The position numbers and the translations under genes were made by a program. The notes under the pieces are model-generated. The model ran no database searches and was not told where the DNA came from. It saw nothing but the letters and a program-made list of their open reading frames with translations. Below are positions 47,077 through 59,382 of a stretch of 64,000 bases of DNA, in pieces. This stretch comes from Punctularia strigosozonata HHB-11173 SS5 (lineage: Eukaryota > Basidiomycota > Agaricomycetes > Corticiales > Punctulariaceae), in assembly GCF_000264995.1 (NCBI RefSeq), contig NW_006767451.1, forward strand, positions 242,502 through 306,501, given 5' to 3'. Positions within the stretch are counted from its first letter, which is position 1. Each line of letters opens with the position of its first letter.

Positions 47077-47766
47077 GATATTTTGAGGTGTTGAGGGGGT
47101 TCTGCTGGTCTTTTCATGGACGGAACTGCTGGAATGAGATCGGGGTAAGAGGATAGCGTACGTGTATCATTTTCGACCTTTTTTTCCCTTTTCTTTCCCT
47201 TCGCTTTTTCAACTAGCTTGCAATCGATTGCTCGTACATTGTAGATGCATTGGCTTCATCATTTTCGAGATACGTTGCGCGTTATGTATAGTATTGATAC
47301 TGACGGATGCCGGAGTGTTTTTTTGCCTTGAGCCGTGACCTGCCGCGACCTCCCCGCACGACCTTTGAATTCTTCGTCCTTCGTACCACCGTACGCGTTA
47401 CAGCACCGTGAAGCAATTTGGGCAGCGCTATGGTTGCGCACGATCGCATCCCTTTCGCTGCCACGTGGGCCCTTGCGCTATCTCACGCTGATAAACCTAC
47501 GATACCTATGAGCCCCCGCATCACACCACTTTAGAGGAATATATACTCGTGCTGAGGCCTCTCACGATTCCAGGTTCGCGAAACAGGACCCGCGTTCTCG
47601 ACTTCATGAAACAAGAAGATTGCGCGGCCTCACACTCGACATTCGGTGTGTTGTTATTGGCTGCCCAGTGCCTAAGGCAGTGATGCTGGTCGCAGGAGGC
47701 GGGTGTTCGCCACTCGGGAATGGGTTATAAAGTCGTAAACACGACGGAGGGTTCATCCCGAACGAT
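47077..47766. other. Intergenic, promoter of P450 copy 2
   Basis: No gene recognised. A TATA-like GAATATATACTC at about 47537 lies some 230 bp before the P450 start. Confidence 0.5.
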
Positions 47767-50246
47767 ATGCTGTCCGCCTCGAACGCATTGCTGCTATTCG
47801 CAGCGGCGTATGTGCTAGGTCGTATTTATGCTATATGGAAGATTCTACAGGTACGTGCTCTTATATGCTATGATGTCAAGATGGTTATAGTTTACTCCTC
47901 GTCTTCAGTCCGTGAAGGGTGTCCCTGTCCAGTTTGTTCTCATACAGCCACTGACGTCGCTCGCGATCCTCTTGCCACACGGCCGTTGGAACCCTGGTAA
48001 GCATCATGCGAACAGATGCACGCTTCCCCTTGAGATTCATCTATGCTGCAGGAACGCACTACGTCTGGGATGCCCGGAGCACTGGTACGAACAATGAACC
48101 TCATCTCATTTGCGTTCCCGTGATCACGTCTTGCCTATAGCATACAGCGAGAGGCGTTTCGAGGCCATACACTTCGTCCCGCTGTTATACGGGTCCGGCT
48201 ACTTATACAACGTGTCTCCGGAAGCTTACAAGCAGATTATGAGCCAAGATGGGATGGATATACAGAAACCGGTGGAGGGGCTCACACTCGAGTAAGGAAT
48301 ATTGACATCCCAAAGGTCCGTTGTGGCTGACTCGCATCATCCAGCTTCCTAGGGTCGAACGTGGTGGCCTCGAACGGCGACATGTGGAAAAGACACAGGA
48401 AGATTGCTGCACCTGCTTTCAATCAGGAAACGTGTGTCATCCACATCATGCCTCGGACATGGTCGCTTTGACACCGCAACGTAGCTATGCTGATGTATGG
48501 GAAGTCACGGCGAGGTTGTATCACGAAATGCTACAAAGCGAAGCATGGAAGGCTGGCGACTCCATTACATTCCCCGCCTTCAACCACTTCACGACACGGG
48601 TATGATCGAATAACGTCCCTGGTGGATTACTAGTGCTGAGCTGAATGACCTCCAGATTGCCCTCCTGGTCATTGCTGCCTGCGGCTGTGGGTCATGAACG
48701 TTTGCGAAATTAACCGAACTCATCGTTTCCCTAGTTGACATGCGCATTGGGTGGGATGAGTCTCCGTCGTATCCCGGCTTGCACAGTACAATTGACAGAA
48801 TGATCGTCACCGTTTCCTCCAATCTCCTGTTCCGCATTCTCGCTCCGGCGTGGATCCTATCTATACCCAGCGCAATGTAAGCTTTCTCTCCAGATCTGCC
48901 CACTTCGTTTCTGTACAAGGATAGTTACCTGACGTGAACCCAAGCATGCGCCGCATAAAGATTTCCTACGAGGACTTGCAACGGTACCTTCATGCCGAGA
49001 TCTCGAACAAGCGGGCAGATTTGCGGAAGCGAAAGGCCGTCGGAGGGGCGACGGAGACTACGGATCGAAATGTGTTCGGAAGGCTTGTGACAGCGAGCGA
49101 GTCTGAGGGAAGTCGAGGCTTAGATCTTTCGGAGCTCACTGGGAACTTGTTCATATTCCTCTTCGCCGGTGGGTTCTCGACATATATCGTAGTCACCATC
49201 GCTGAACCTCTCCATAGGACACGGTAAGAGCGGCGTTGCTGCTTCTGTTCAAAAATATTGAAGGAGACTTTCAGAAACAACTGCGCACACCCTCGTAGTG
49301 ACCCTCGCGCTTCTTGCTGTTCACATGGAGGAGCAGGAGAATATTTGCCGTCACATACAAGAAACGATTGGTAACAGGGATCCGGTAGGTTGTATCGTGA
49401 ACCACAAGTGGCACATTACTGAATGGTCCCCGTAGACCTTCCAGGATTATAGTGCTTTAGGGCCAGTCTTACACGCCTTTTATGAAGCATCCCGGCTATA
49501 TCGTGAGCCATCGTACTCAGCCTTATTTCTTCTTGTGCTGACGCTCGATGCGCCATCAAGCCGCCGGTTACGTGCAGATCCGGGAACCCCAATCCAACAT
49601 CGTCCTGAAGTTCCATGATACGGAACGTCCGGACGCACAACGCGATGTTTTTGTAGCAAAAGGCATTCTTTTGTGCATGGACCAGGTCGGCTTGAGTATG
49701 TAGTTTCGGTCTTGCATGTTCAGCACGGACTGACAAAGGAAGTGCAGATCGCAATCCTCGCACGTTCCCGCAACCTGAGGACTTCATGTGAGACCGCCTC
49801 CTCTATGCAGGAATTATATTAATTCCCTATTAGTCCTTCACGATGGAGAGACAAGTCCGCCGACGACCTAGTCGCCTTTTCTGTGAGTAATTTGATTACC
49901 CACCCATGCACTTAGGTGAGTGACGCTATGCCCCATAGTTTGGCCCTAGAGTATGCTTAGGAAAGAAGGTAATGTCGTGCTCTGTTCTCATCCTCGCCCG
50001 TATTTCACCATAACCGCATTGCGATCAGTTCGCTTTCGTCGAGGTACGTCATATCCAGCTTTACATCAAATTCTATACATGCCTCCGATAACATCACAGG
50101 CTGCGTGCTTCCTCACTCACCTCCTGCGGGACTGGAAAATCGAACTGGATCTGACCGGTTACTCATCATTCGAAGAATGGCAAGCGAAATACATGTATCC
50201 GCTTATGGGGATTACACTCAAGACTGGTGCGTCGTGTCTTCGTTGA
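47767..50246 (+). CDS. Cytochrome P450, copy 2 (same exon plan as copy 1)
   Basis: Exons read: 47767-47850, 47909-47996, 48052-48084, 48141-48291, 48345-48431, 48485-48599 and further to 49168, then a 6-nt microexon 49218-49223, 49275 on, and near the end 49939-49968 (haem loop), 50029-50043 (15 nt) and a last exon to 50246. Motifs: anchor NALLLFAAAYVLGRIYAIW, C-helix MWKRHRKIAAPAFNQET, I-helix FIFLFAGHETTAHTLVV, ExxR in FYEASRLY, haem loop FGPRVCLGKK. Most exon lengths equal copy 1, the third being 27 nt shorter. It first looks broken at the I-helix; the microexon resolves this. It lies opposite in orientation to copy 1. Substrate unknown. Confidence 0.86.
49218..49223 (+). other. 6-nt microexon GACACG in P450 copy 2
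   Basis: Flanked by introns of 49 nt (49169-49217) and 51 nt (49224-49274). Joining gives GCC GGA CAC GAA ACA ACT, A-G-H-E-T-T. Intron positions match copy 1 exactly. Confidence 0.88.
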
Positions 50247-50579
50247 AAGAGCTGCACATTCGGGTGCGCTGATTATGACATCGATGGTAGGGGATGTCCC
50301 GCTGAGGGTAGTGAAGCGGCCGTCTTGATGTGGCCATTAACCCTACTCTAGTCTGCCAGTTGTAGCTGCTCTTGGAATATTATGTCGTGAATTCTTTGAA
50401 GATACTGCGTCATGATGGATTTTGTCAATTTACCTGTACTCTAAAAAGTGATGTGCAGAGTGCTGTGGGCGACATCGCGCTCACAAATTTGGTGTTATGC
50501 ACCATATCACAAGCAATAACTTGCGTAGAGATCTTGAACGCATTGGGGTAACAAACGATAAAGAGCAGTGCGGATTGAA

Positions 50580-53500
50580 CTACCATACGGCGGGCATTGC
50601 ATAGACAAATATCGAGTACCACCGCGCTGGCTGATTTCCCTGATGGAAAGCGTGAACCTGACCGCCGTCCTCGGGTTCGAGGGTATTATTGACCTCTGCC
50701 CGGTGGCCATGTCCGATAGACAGAGCCTCAATTTCGGAATCATCCACGGGTGGAAGTGGAACATGAGTCGGTGAGATGGGCAAGGTACGGTCATCTAGGG
50801 AGAGTGTGTACCCCACCTCCCTCGAATTTCCAAGTGGATATGAAGATGCATTAGATGGTGTGATATCAATATCTGATATGTCGCTGCTGCCCTCAAGTGC
50901 AAGGGTCCGATACTCGTCCTCATCTTGAAACGGAAGGGGTACATCCGCGGGTGAAATAGGCGTGATGGTTAACGGGTCACCATCTTTGTCCTGGGTCGGG
51001 AGGTCGTTGAATTTCACGTGTCTGCTAGAACCCGGTCCGGGGGAGGAAGGAGGTGAATAGTCTGGTGGTCCGTTCCATACGTTTCTGGAATTGTCAGGCC
51101 CATTGTGCAGGGGAGCCAAAGGAGAAGATGGCAGAGACTCGGATGGATTCTCTGTTGCAGGCAAGAACCGGCTATCAGTCATGTTTGCGTCGGGTGATAT
51201 GGGCTGAGCTTGCGACCGTGGACTTATGCGATGCACTGAGCGACAAAGTACAGTGGGAGAGTCAAAATTGTTCATTTACTACTCACATTCAACCCGTATT
51301 CAGACGCACCTACTGAATTCCAATCGGATACGAGAGCGTCAACGTATGCGGGTCTTACGGGTATTAAGACTTCTTCGCCCGTGTCTTCGTCAATTTGGGA
51401 CATTATCTGCAAGCCTGTCCAAAAGTTAGACATATTCCTGAGTAACTTGGGTAGAGCACAAGTCACCATCTTTGTGATCTTCTTCAGGAAATATTTGTTC
51501 AAACATTTCATGATCCACGTCCCACATATAGAGCGGGACAGGTGGACCAAAAATGGTGCCGGTATCCGCCTCTGAGTCCATACTCTCGAACTGCTCGAAC
51601 ATCCGTTGATGTATTATCACCGATGTGGTGAATGAAAAGTCCATTGGCACGAACCGCATACCAATCACGAATCGCATCCACGCTGCTGGAAGGCGCCAAG
51701 TCGAAGAATCCGGGTCCAAGGCATGTTCCCGTAGACGGTATTTAAGGTAGCGATCGATACGAGCAAAGAATTCGTTCAAAAGGGAGGGGGCATCCTCTAT
51801 CCAGAGCAGCAAGTCTTCCGCCCGCAGTTCGAGCATGTAGTGCATGCCATCTGTTATGTGTCGCTCGAATTCGATGGACGAGGTAACTCCGTCATCCACG
51901 ACATCGACTCCAGGCACGGGTATCGTGACAATATGTTTGAGGGCTGCGTAAGCATTAGCGATGGTCGAATATATTGCATTTGTGGACGGAGATCCTGCTA
52001 GCCACCCTTCCTCAAACATCGGGCGCTGCTCTGACGCATTATCTGGCGCTTTCTCGATTAAATCAGGGTCGGGTGGCGTGGACTGGTACCGAGATCGAGG
52101 GCTCATTGCCTGTGCTATCGTATCATTTGTGGTTTGCATTAGCGCATTTTACATGCAAATTGTAGGATCTCACCTGTTGAAGTCCAGTCAGACACGATAG
52201 CATCCATGAATACCGGTTTGTCGGGTATTAACATTTCTTCGCCCGTAGTATTGTCTACATCGATACGGGGCTCTAGACCTGCGCTTATGTCACTACAATG
52301 AACACGCAAGCATTATGCACAGAGCACAGACCTTCAATACGTTGTGAAGCGTCAGTACCGTCAGCGCAAGTACCGTCAACGCGCGCGCGGAGAGCTCGTG
52401 GAACTCCTGATCCCACAGATACAACGGGACAGACGCCTTCTCGATAGCAAGTTTCATCCTGACGTCCTCCGATGGATCATATATCTGCATCAGTACCACG
52501 CTCCTGAACGTTAGCGCGAAGTAATGCGGCACGGATGGCACAGAGAGCGCGAATACAATCCATTGAGCGGGGCATCGCCAGGCGTCGTGACCAGAGATAC
52601 ACCTTTCCAGTCGGTCAAGAACATATACATTGACGTTATTGAAGAAATGAGTCTGCAGGTCCGGATTCTCCTTGGTCAGATGTGAATTATCGTCTGGGTT
52701 GATAGTCTCCAAGAGCCGAAACGTGGCTGATATGGCTGTATCAAAGGCCTTCGTCTCAATTGCACTGCGCTCCGTATCATTTATGAGGGGAGGAGATAAG
52801 CTAGCACTCCATCGAAGCACGATGCACATGTCTGAATCGTCCGTGATATTAGTTACGAGCTCTCAAAAAGCACACTATATGAAACCGACCTTCTCTGGGG
52901 ATGGGTAGTGATTCTTCCAGTGCCGCATCTATACCCAAAGCGAAGCTGCAAATTTCTGTGGGGGAAAGTAGCCCTCCGGAGATAATACGACTCTTGAGGA
53001 ACCGCCAATGTGCTCGGCGCGTTTCAGGAGAGGCGGGGGATAAGTGTTCAGTCAGGATATGTATGTCATTTCGGGATACCTTCCCGCACTTCGGATCTAC
53101 GCACGGGCAGCTGTCAGTATAGGCTGCCAGCAAGAGTTCCATGTGAATTCGAGCCTTCAACTCGGACAGCTGAGGCGCGGACCCAGTTAGTCGTATGTGA
53201 CGGAGGAGCTCGTCAAACCGGTATCCGGAAGCTGTTGCGACCAGTTTCACCACCACTCGCGCCCGTTTATCGCTCGGGATGTCCGAGAGGCATTCAGCCA
53301 GAATGCTGTCTCGCATGCCTTCATGGAAAGTGTACGCGTGGATCCAGTCTAAGGCACCGCTGTCGCTGTCGAGGTCCTCCGGAGATCGGTGTCGCACGTT
53401 CAGGACATCGCGCAGAACCCAGGTCGAGGGCATCCGCTCACGCAACGCTCGACCACGGAGATGTTCTAAGCGACGACGGATGGCGACTATTGTGTCGCCA

Positions 53501-54609
53501 CGCAGAGATTTTGGGAGAGGAATCGCCACGCTCAAACTCGCGATACGTCCGATGAGCCACAGAATAAGGACTGAAACACGGTAGATGAAGTACGCGAGCG
53601 GCGACTTATAGGGGCAACCTGGGGCGAACGTAGGGATTATCGCGGAGGCGAGCAGGAGGAATAGAGGAGCTGCGATGAAGACCGTAATGGTAATCGCGAC
53701 GATCCGGTTGAGCGTCCAAACGAACTCGGTGAGTCCTGCTAGAAAAAGGACAACAGCCATCTGGAGGAAGATGGAGATGGCGTTCATCACTGCCGGCACA
53801 CGCCAGCGAACCAGGCCATCGTGACGAAACTGCCGGAGGCGGACGGTTTCTCGTGGCGAGGAAAGGTGTTTCTCCTTGGGAATAGCTAGATGCCAAGGGA
53901 CGTACTCGCGAAGCCACTGACGAGCGAAGATAGCGGTCAATGCTGACGTCAAACTGAGGACGAGACTTGTGAACCAGAGGCTGTTGATACGTGTTGCGGC
54001 CTCTGCTATGGACGTGGTTCGGGGTGATGGAATATACGTAGAATTGATGAATGCAGGGTTGACCGAAAAACTTTCCAGCTGAAGCGAAATCTGTGACAGC
54101 GTAACCGCCGATGCTTGTTCTGGGTCCTGCTGCAGCATCTGGTACGACTCGACGGTGAAGGCTGTGAGAACTGCGGAGAAAAGACCAGCCTGTCTTTGCA
54201 TGAGGAGAGATAGCCAGGATACGTACGACCTATGAACTCACAAAAATAAGTATAGTGTTGATCTCATCGTTCCAGTCCTCGATCATCTTCTTATCGTATC
54301 TGAGCATTTCTTCAAGACAAGTCGCCCATCCACCCTCAATCTCCGAATCGCCGTCACGTCCTTTCGGTGCAGAATGCTGAATTGCGCATCAATCGAGCGG
54401 TGAAGGCGGGCAAGGACAGTAGATACCTTGAGTTGCGCAGGATCAACCCGCCATGATCCCACTTGCTGTCCCTCGCGTTCGTGGGCCACAGGGGTGGCCC
54501 GGGGTGGTAACAGCGATGGCGCGTACGACGCGTCGCGTAGCTCCATGCTGCCTCGTTCATGCATAGGATGGGCTTGAGCCATCGCAAGCTCGGTGCCGTG
54601 AGCGAGCAA
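50580..54609 (-). CDS. DUF6535 protein, copy C
   Basis: An upstream part near 54609-54300 (WRVDPAQLKVSTVLARLHRS; then GGWATCLEEMLRYDKK, WNDEINTILIF) joins to AGLFSAVLTAFTVESYQMLQ. The membrane segments follow (TSLVLSLTSALTAIFARQWL, AVVLFLAGLTEFVWTL), then SDSGALDWIHAYTFHEGM to 52849. Module 1 (52829-52400; AFDTAISATFRLLETI, WRCPAQWIVFALSVP), linker MLIPDKPVFMDAIVSDW, module 2 (52100-51480; ELRAEDLLLWIEDAPS, PLYMWDVDHEMFEQIF), linker VLIPVRPAYVDALVSDW and a disordered tail (51275-50580) with SRHVKFNDL and DVPLPFQDEDEY complete it. Closest to copy A in layout. Function unknown. No stop was found within the domains; the first exon is uncertain. Confidence 0.8.
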
Positions 54610-56398
54610 TGAATGAATGCGCAGGTGGGCATCTGTTAATCGATCCGCTGGCGACCCGGTATAGTTCCGATTCTTGTGGGTCCAACGACGCCGTGGAAGT
54701 TTGATGCAGACGCTAAGCAGGCAAACATTCGTATGGCCATATCATCGTGGATGCCGGCATGACCGTCGGCATCCCTCCTACCAAAGCATTGAGAAAGACG
54801 TGCCAAATACAGGTGAAGCTGCAGGAAGAGCAGTGTGAAAGGCGACAAGCAGGTCGTTGGTGGCGCAAGACAACAGTGGGAAGCGCGAGATAACGCTGGG
54901 AAGTCCGAAGAGCCAGGCGCTGTCGCATGCTCTTAACGATAGAAGAACTTCGCCCGCGGGATGAATATTTCACTGAAGTCTAGTCATTTCCACCATGAAG
55001 ATGAAACAAGATTGCGACCGCATCTGGGCCTACGGCACCGAGAACGCATTGTAGAGAGCACTGAGCTACTGAGCTACGTGTAAAGGTTGAAGTATGGGAG
55101 CATGGAGGAAAGGTTCGACTCGACGCACATCGACCACCCGGCACCACCGCCGATTTGTCCCGACTTGCTTCGGACTGAATTTGCATCTAGGATTCTACCT
55201 GAGGTCGTGCAACTGCCCGAAAGCGTCTTCTGACATCGTAGATCACTTCCATCGAATGCTGGGTCGATTCTACACGAGAACATAGGGGGGATATGTTCAT
55301 TGGGCACCCCTACTAAGAGGAACGGAAAGGGCACGTGCGCATAGTCAAACTTACTGTCCGCGAGCAAAGTGACGCCAGCAGGGTCATGGTGCGGTGCACC
55401 TTCGGTGAAACTACCCCCACATCGACGAGTCGGAGCCGAAACCGGATCATGCAGTCGAAATTGCATGATCTGAACGCAGTGGGTGATCGAGCTCGAGGCG
55501 CGGAGGGGTGACTGGAAAACCCTGCCCTGAGCGCTTCTCTCGACAAATCTGTGTAATGACGAATGCTACGAATTTGAAGATTGCAGCACCCATCTTACCT
55601 GTAAGAAAGTCGTGTTACGGGGAGCGTTGGCGTGGCGTTGCACCGGTACCTGTGCACATGTTACTCTGAGCCGGCTTGACGCGGGCCGCTCTGCCGAGGT
55701 GAACTGGCGCTTAACCTTACCGCAGCCCCCGCCTGCTCTCTTTTACCTTTTCCTCGATGCTTGCTCCCGTTCGACGACTTCCAACATCCCGCGACGTGCG
55801 AGACATTGCGGGGGAAACGCACACCTTCGGCGTCATCTTGAGGGTGCGCTCGATCTGTATGATCGCTCTCATAGAACACTGGGAAGAGAAGGTTGCAAGG
55901 AGAAGTAAATTCAGAGGTCGCTCTACTTCTTCGCCTAGAATGCGGGAGCAATTGACTCCTTTCTCCAACCCCGACTCCCGACCTCGCTCTTCACTACTGG
56001 CGTCACGCGCTGGATAATTGCGACATCGCGTTTTAAGCTAGCATTCTGAACGACTCGACCTGACTTCGGCTTTTCCACCATGCTGATGATTATAGCCTCT
56101 GCAAGCTCCTCGTCGAGTGTCTCGTCCAGATCGTAACTTAAGCGGGCCGGACCTCCCCTCTCTCGCTAACCTCCGCGCGCGCCAACGCGGGCTCGTCACC
56201 GGACGCGTTTTAGTCCCAGGGCAGCACGAGGTTCTCGCCGAAGATACACCGCACGCGTGGCGTCAGGGACACGCCGCCCTCCCCGAACCGACATTTATAA
56301 AGCTTCGCGGCGGGCTTCCCCATGGCACGGAGGACTTCGGCCCATTCACTTCCTGTCGTCGGCATCCCTCCTCGCGATCTACGATCTACGCCCCGGCC
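54610..56398. other. Intergenic between divergent DUF6535 copy C and MFS genes
   Basis: About 1.8 kb. Only short ORFs without motif. No repeat seen. Confidence 0.45.
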
Positions 56399-58454
56399 AT
56401 GTCTGAGTACGGAATGCACGAGGCGCCTGCGGACGTCGTCGTCGCGAACAATGACGAGCTCGTACGCAAGCTCGACGCGAACGTCATCGCCGATGCCGCG
56501 AAGGCGGACGCGCAGGAGCACAAGATGACCGTACGCGAAGCGTTTATCATCCATCGGAGGGCCATCTTCTGGAGCATGGCTCTTTCTGCCGCGTAAGTCG
56601 CTGCCATGTCCTCTCTGAGGGAACCCGTTCTTACAGTCTAGCAGCCTGATAATGGAAGGTTACGACGTTGTCGTGGTACGTCATAAACAGCTTCAGCTTG
56701 TGAAGGCGACATTCACTCACGATTCTTCTCTACAAGATCGCCTCCTTCTACGGTCAACGTGAGTCGAACTGAAGATTCTACATGCATTACTCGTACTCAC
56801 GTATGGCGCGCTCCCAGCCAACTTCCTCAAGCGCTTCGGCGTCCCCGCGCCCAACACCGACGCCGGTTACGTGATCCCGGCCGAATGGCAGTCCGCGCTT
56901 TCGAACGGTTCTTCCGCAGGCGGCATCATTGGCTTGCTGGTCAACGGTTGGGCTGCGGACCGCTTCGGGCCCAAGATCGTAATGATGTGTTCGATCGTCG
57001 CGCTCACAGGCTTCATCTTCATCATGGTCTTTGCCAAGTCGCTCACGATGCTCGTCATTGGCGAGGTCTTTTGTGGCATTCCATGGGGCGTCTTCCAAAC
57101 GCTGACGACCGCGTACGCGTCCGAAGTGTGCCCGATCCAGCTTCGTGGATACCTCACCACGTACGTGAACCTTTGCTGGGGCGTCGGCATCCTGCTCTCG
57201 TCTGGCGTCGTAAAGGCCACCCTCAACATCAACAGCGACTGGAGTGCGTACCCCCCTGTTCCCTCTTCGTTGAGGCGCTCGTATTGAACCAATGATCGCT
57301 TTCAGGTTGGCGCCTACCGTTCATCATCCAGTGGGTGTGGATCGTCCCACTCTTCCTCATCGTCTACTTCTGCCCACCCTCGCCGTGGTGGCTCGTACGT
57401 AAAGGCCGGCTCGACGAGGCCGAGCAATCGATCATGCGCCTCACAAACCCTGCCGTCTACACCTCTGATCAGGCGAAGAGCACCGTCGCAATGATGGTGC
57501 ACACGAACGAGCTCGAAAAGCAGGCAGCCGCAGGAACGACCTACTTCGACTGCTTCAAGGGCACGGACCGCAGGCGGACGGAGGTGGTGATGATGGTGTT
57601 CGCGATGCAGCTTCTGAGCGGAGAGAACCTGATCGGCCAGGGTGTGCAATTCTTGCAGACGGCGGGGATCTCGACCAGCTTGTCGTTCAGCTTGAACATG
57701 GTCCTCAACTCGATGTTCATCATCGGAACCATCATTTCTTGGGGCTGTGAGTCATCGATCGGCGTTTACGTCTTCATAGTGAGCTGATCCCCTCCGGCAG
57801 TGATCACCTGGTTCGGTCGACGCACGTTGTATACGGCCGGGATGGCGATCATGGCCGTCGTCCTCTTCATCATCGGCGGGCTCGGCTTTATCGGAACCAA
57901 CTCGTCGACGATGGCCATCGGCTCGCTGCTTATCGCGCTCAACTTCATTTACAACTCCACGCTAGGCCCGATCTGCTACACGCTCATCGGCGAGATCTCG
58001 TCCACGCGTCTGAGGCAGAAGTCGATCGTGCTGTCCAGGATATCGTACCAGATCATGAACATCGTGTGTGGGATCATCGTCCCGCGCATGCTTTCGCCAA
58101 CATCCTGGAACTGGGGACCCAAGTCCGGCTTCTTCTGGGCGGGCAGCGCCACGCTGTCGACGCTGTACTGTTTCCTCAGGTTACCGGAAACCAAGTGCGT
58201 TTTCATATGATGGACAGCTCACCGTGATATGTCTGACGTAACCATAGGGGGAGGAGTTATGGAGAGCTTGACCTGCTGTTCGAGAGCAAGACGCCGGCGT
58301 GGCGATTCAAGTCGACGAAGGTCGATCGTAAGCATCCTTCATTTCTTCCTCCCTTCTGCTGTGTCATTGAGTATGGCCTCCAACAGAATTTGGCACTCAC
58401 CACCATGGCTCGGTCCACCCGGATACCAAGGAGGAAATTCACCACTTGGAATGA
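56399..58454 (+). CDS. MFS sugar transporter, alpha-glucoside (maltose) permease type
   Basis: Eight exons fit: 56399-56592, 56646-56676, 56737-56758 (22 nt), 56818-57243, 57306-57746, 57801-58194, 58248-58327, 58387-58454. Family signatures: ALIMEGYDVVV and IASFYGQ in TM1, GYVIPAEWQSALSNGSSAGG, GWAADRFGPK between TM2 and TM3, PSPWWLVRKGRLDEAE, GQGVQFLQTAGIS, WFGRRTLYTAG, LPETKGRSYGELDLLFE. Twelve membrane segments are expected. Relatives are proton-coupled plasma-membrane importers of maltose and other alpha-glucosides; the exact sugar cannot be told. The C-terminus has GTHHHGS. Start at the Met just before SEYGMHEAP. It looks intact. Confidence 0.9.
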
Positions 58455-59382
58455 GCATAAAGCATCCCAGGTGCCCAGGTGCCGTGTGCCTGATCATTAA
58501 GCAATGTTAACTTTCGATTTTGTGCCTGTAATCTCACTGTATATGCCGGCTCACGACGTAATGCACTCTCTTGCTTGTATCATAGTCGGGTAATCGTAGC
58601 CATGATCTGTGTTGTCTCTCCGGATCCTGTACTGACGGCCATGCCACACATTCTGAGTGCTGTCATTATCCTAAGCGCAAAGCAGAGAGTACTCCCATCT
58701 TACGTGCTTGTAAGTCGACGCGTTGTTACATAAGTCGGAAAGAGTTGCGGAACTCCGCTTTTCCGCGTGAACTCCGACACGCTGGCTTTCACCGTCGCAT
58801 TCAACGTCGTAAGTACTTGTGCACGACCACTACCGACGACAACAGGATTTGGCCTCCGCGTTATCGTCCGACTCTCTGATACAAGCAAAGCAAGCTCTCA
58901 TGGCCATGCCGACGCGACGGGTAAACCCCCTCGCCCCGTGTATACGGGTCGAGCCCATAAGGCTTATCAGTGCACATTTGCTGACGGATACTTGCTTAGA
59001 TAGCATATACGTACTCATCTAGCTAGGTTTTTGTGCTGAGAGTGCTTTCCAACGATGTACACGATGGCCTTGGCAACTTCGATGTGCTTGGATGACCCAA
59101 GCCGACCCACCGCGTCCCGAATGGACGCGCGCATACTATATATACTCGGGATGACGCCAGCAGTGAGGAGCAAGCGGCGCATACACTCATCCAAGGCACT
59201 ACTACCGGCGACTTGACTGACAGCAGAGAACGGTATATATCCCGGTGCGTCGACGCGCCATTATGCCCCGATCTCACCTCTAACTCTCCCTTCTCGCTAC
59301 AGACTCTTCGCTCGCGCACCCCCCGAGTACGCCGAACGCCGAGTAATATCACCCCACGCCAACCGACCTAGTTTCGTATACC
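58455..59382. other. Intergenic upstream of DUF1857 copy 2
   Basis: No gene recognised. TATA-like GGTATATATCCCGG near 59230 lies about 150 bp before the DUF1857 start. Confidence 0.5.

Noticed and set aside
49141-49230. P450 copy 2 seemed a pseudogene: the open frame leaves the conserved I-helix after FLFAG.
   Set aside because: A normal intron, a 6-nt exon and a second intron restore AGHETTAHTL, and the same structure is present in copy 1.
54713-55951. Several ORFs of 60-130 codons in the gap upstream of the MFS gene.
   Set aside because: No domain, no codon or splice support, contradictory strands.
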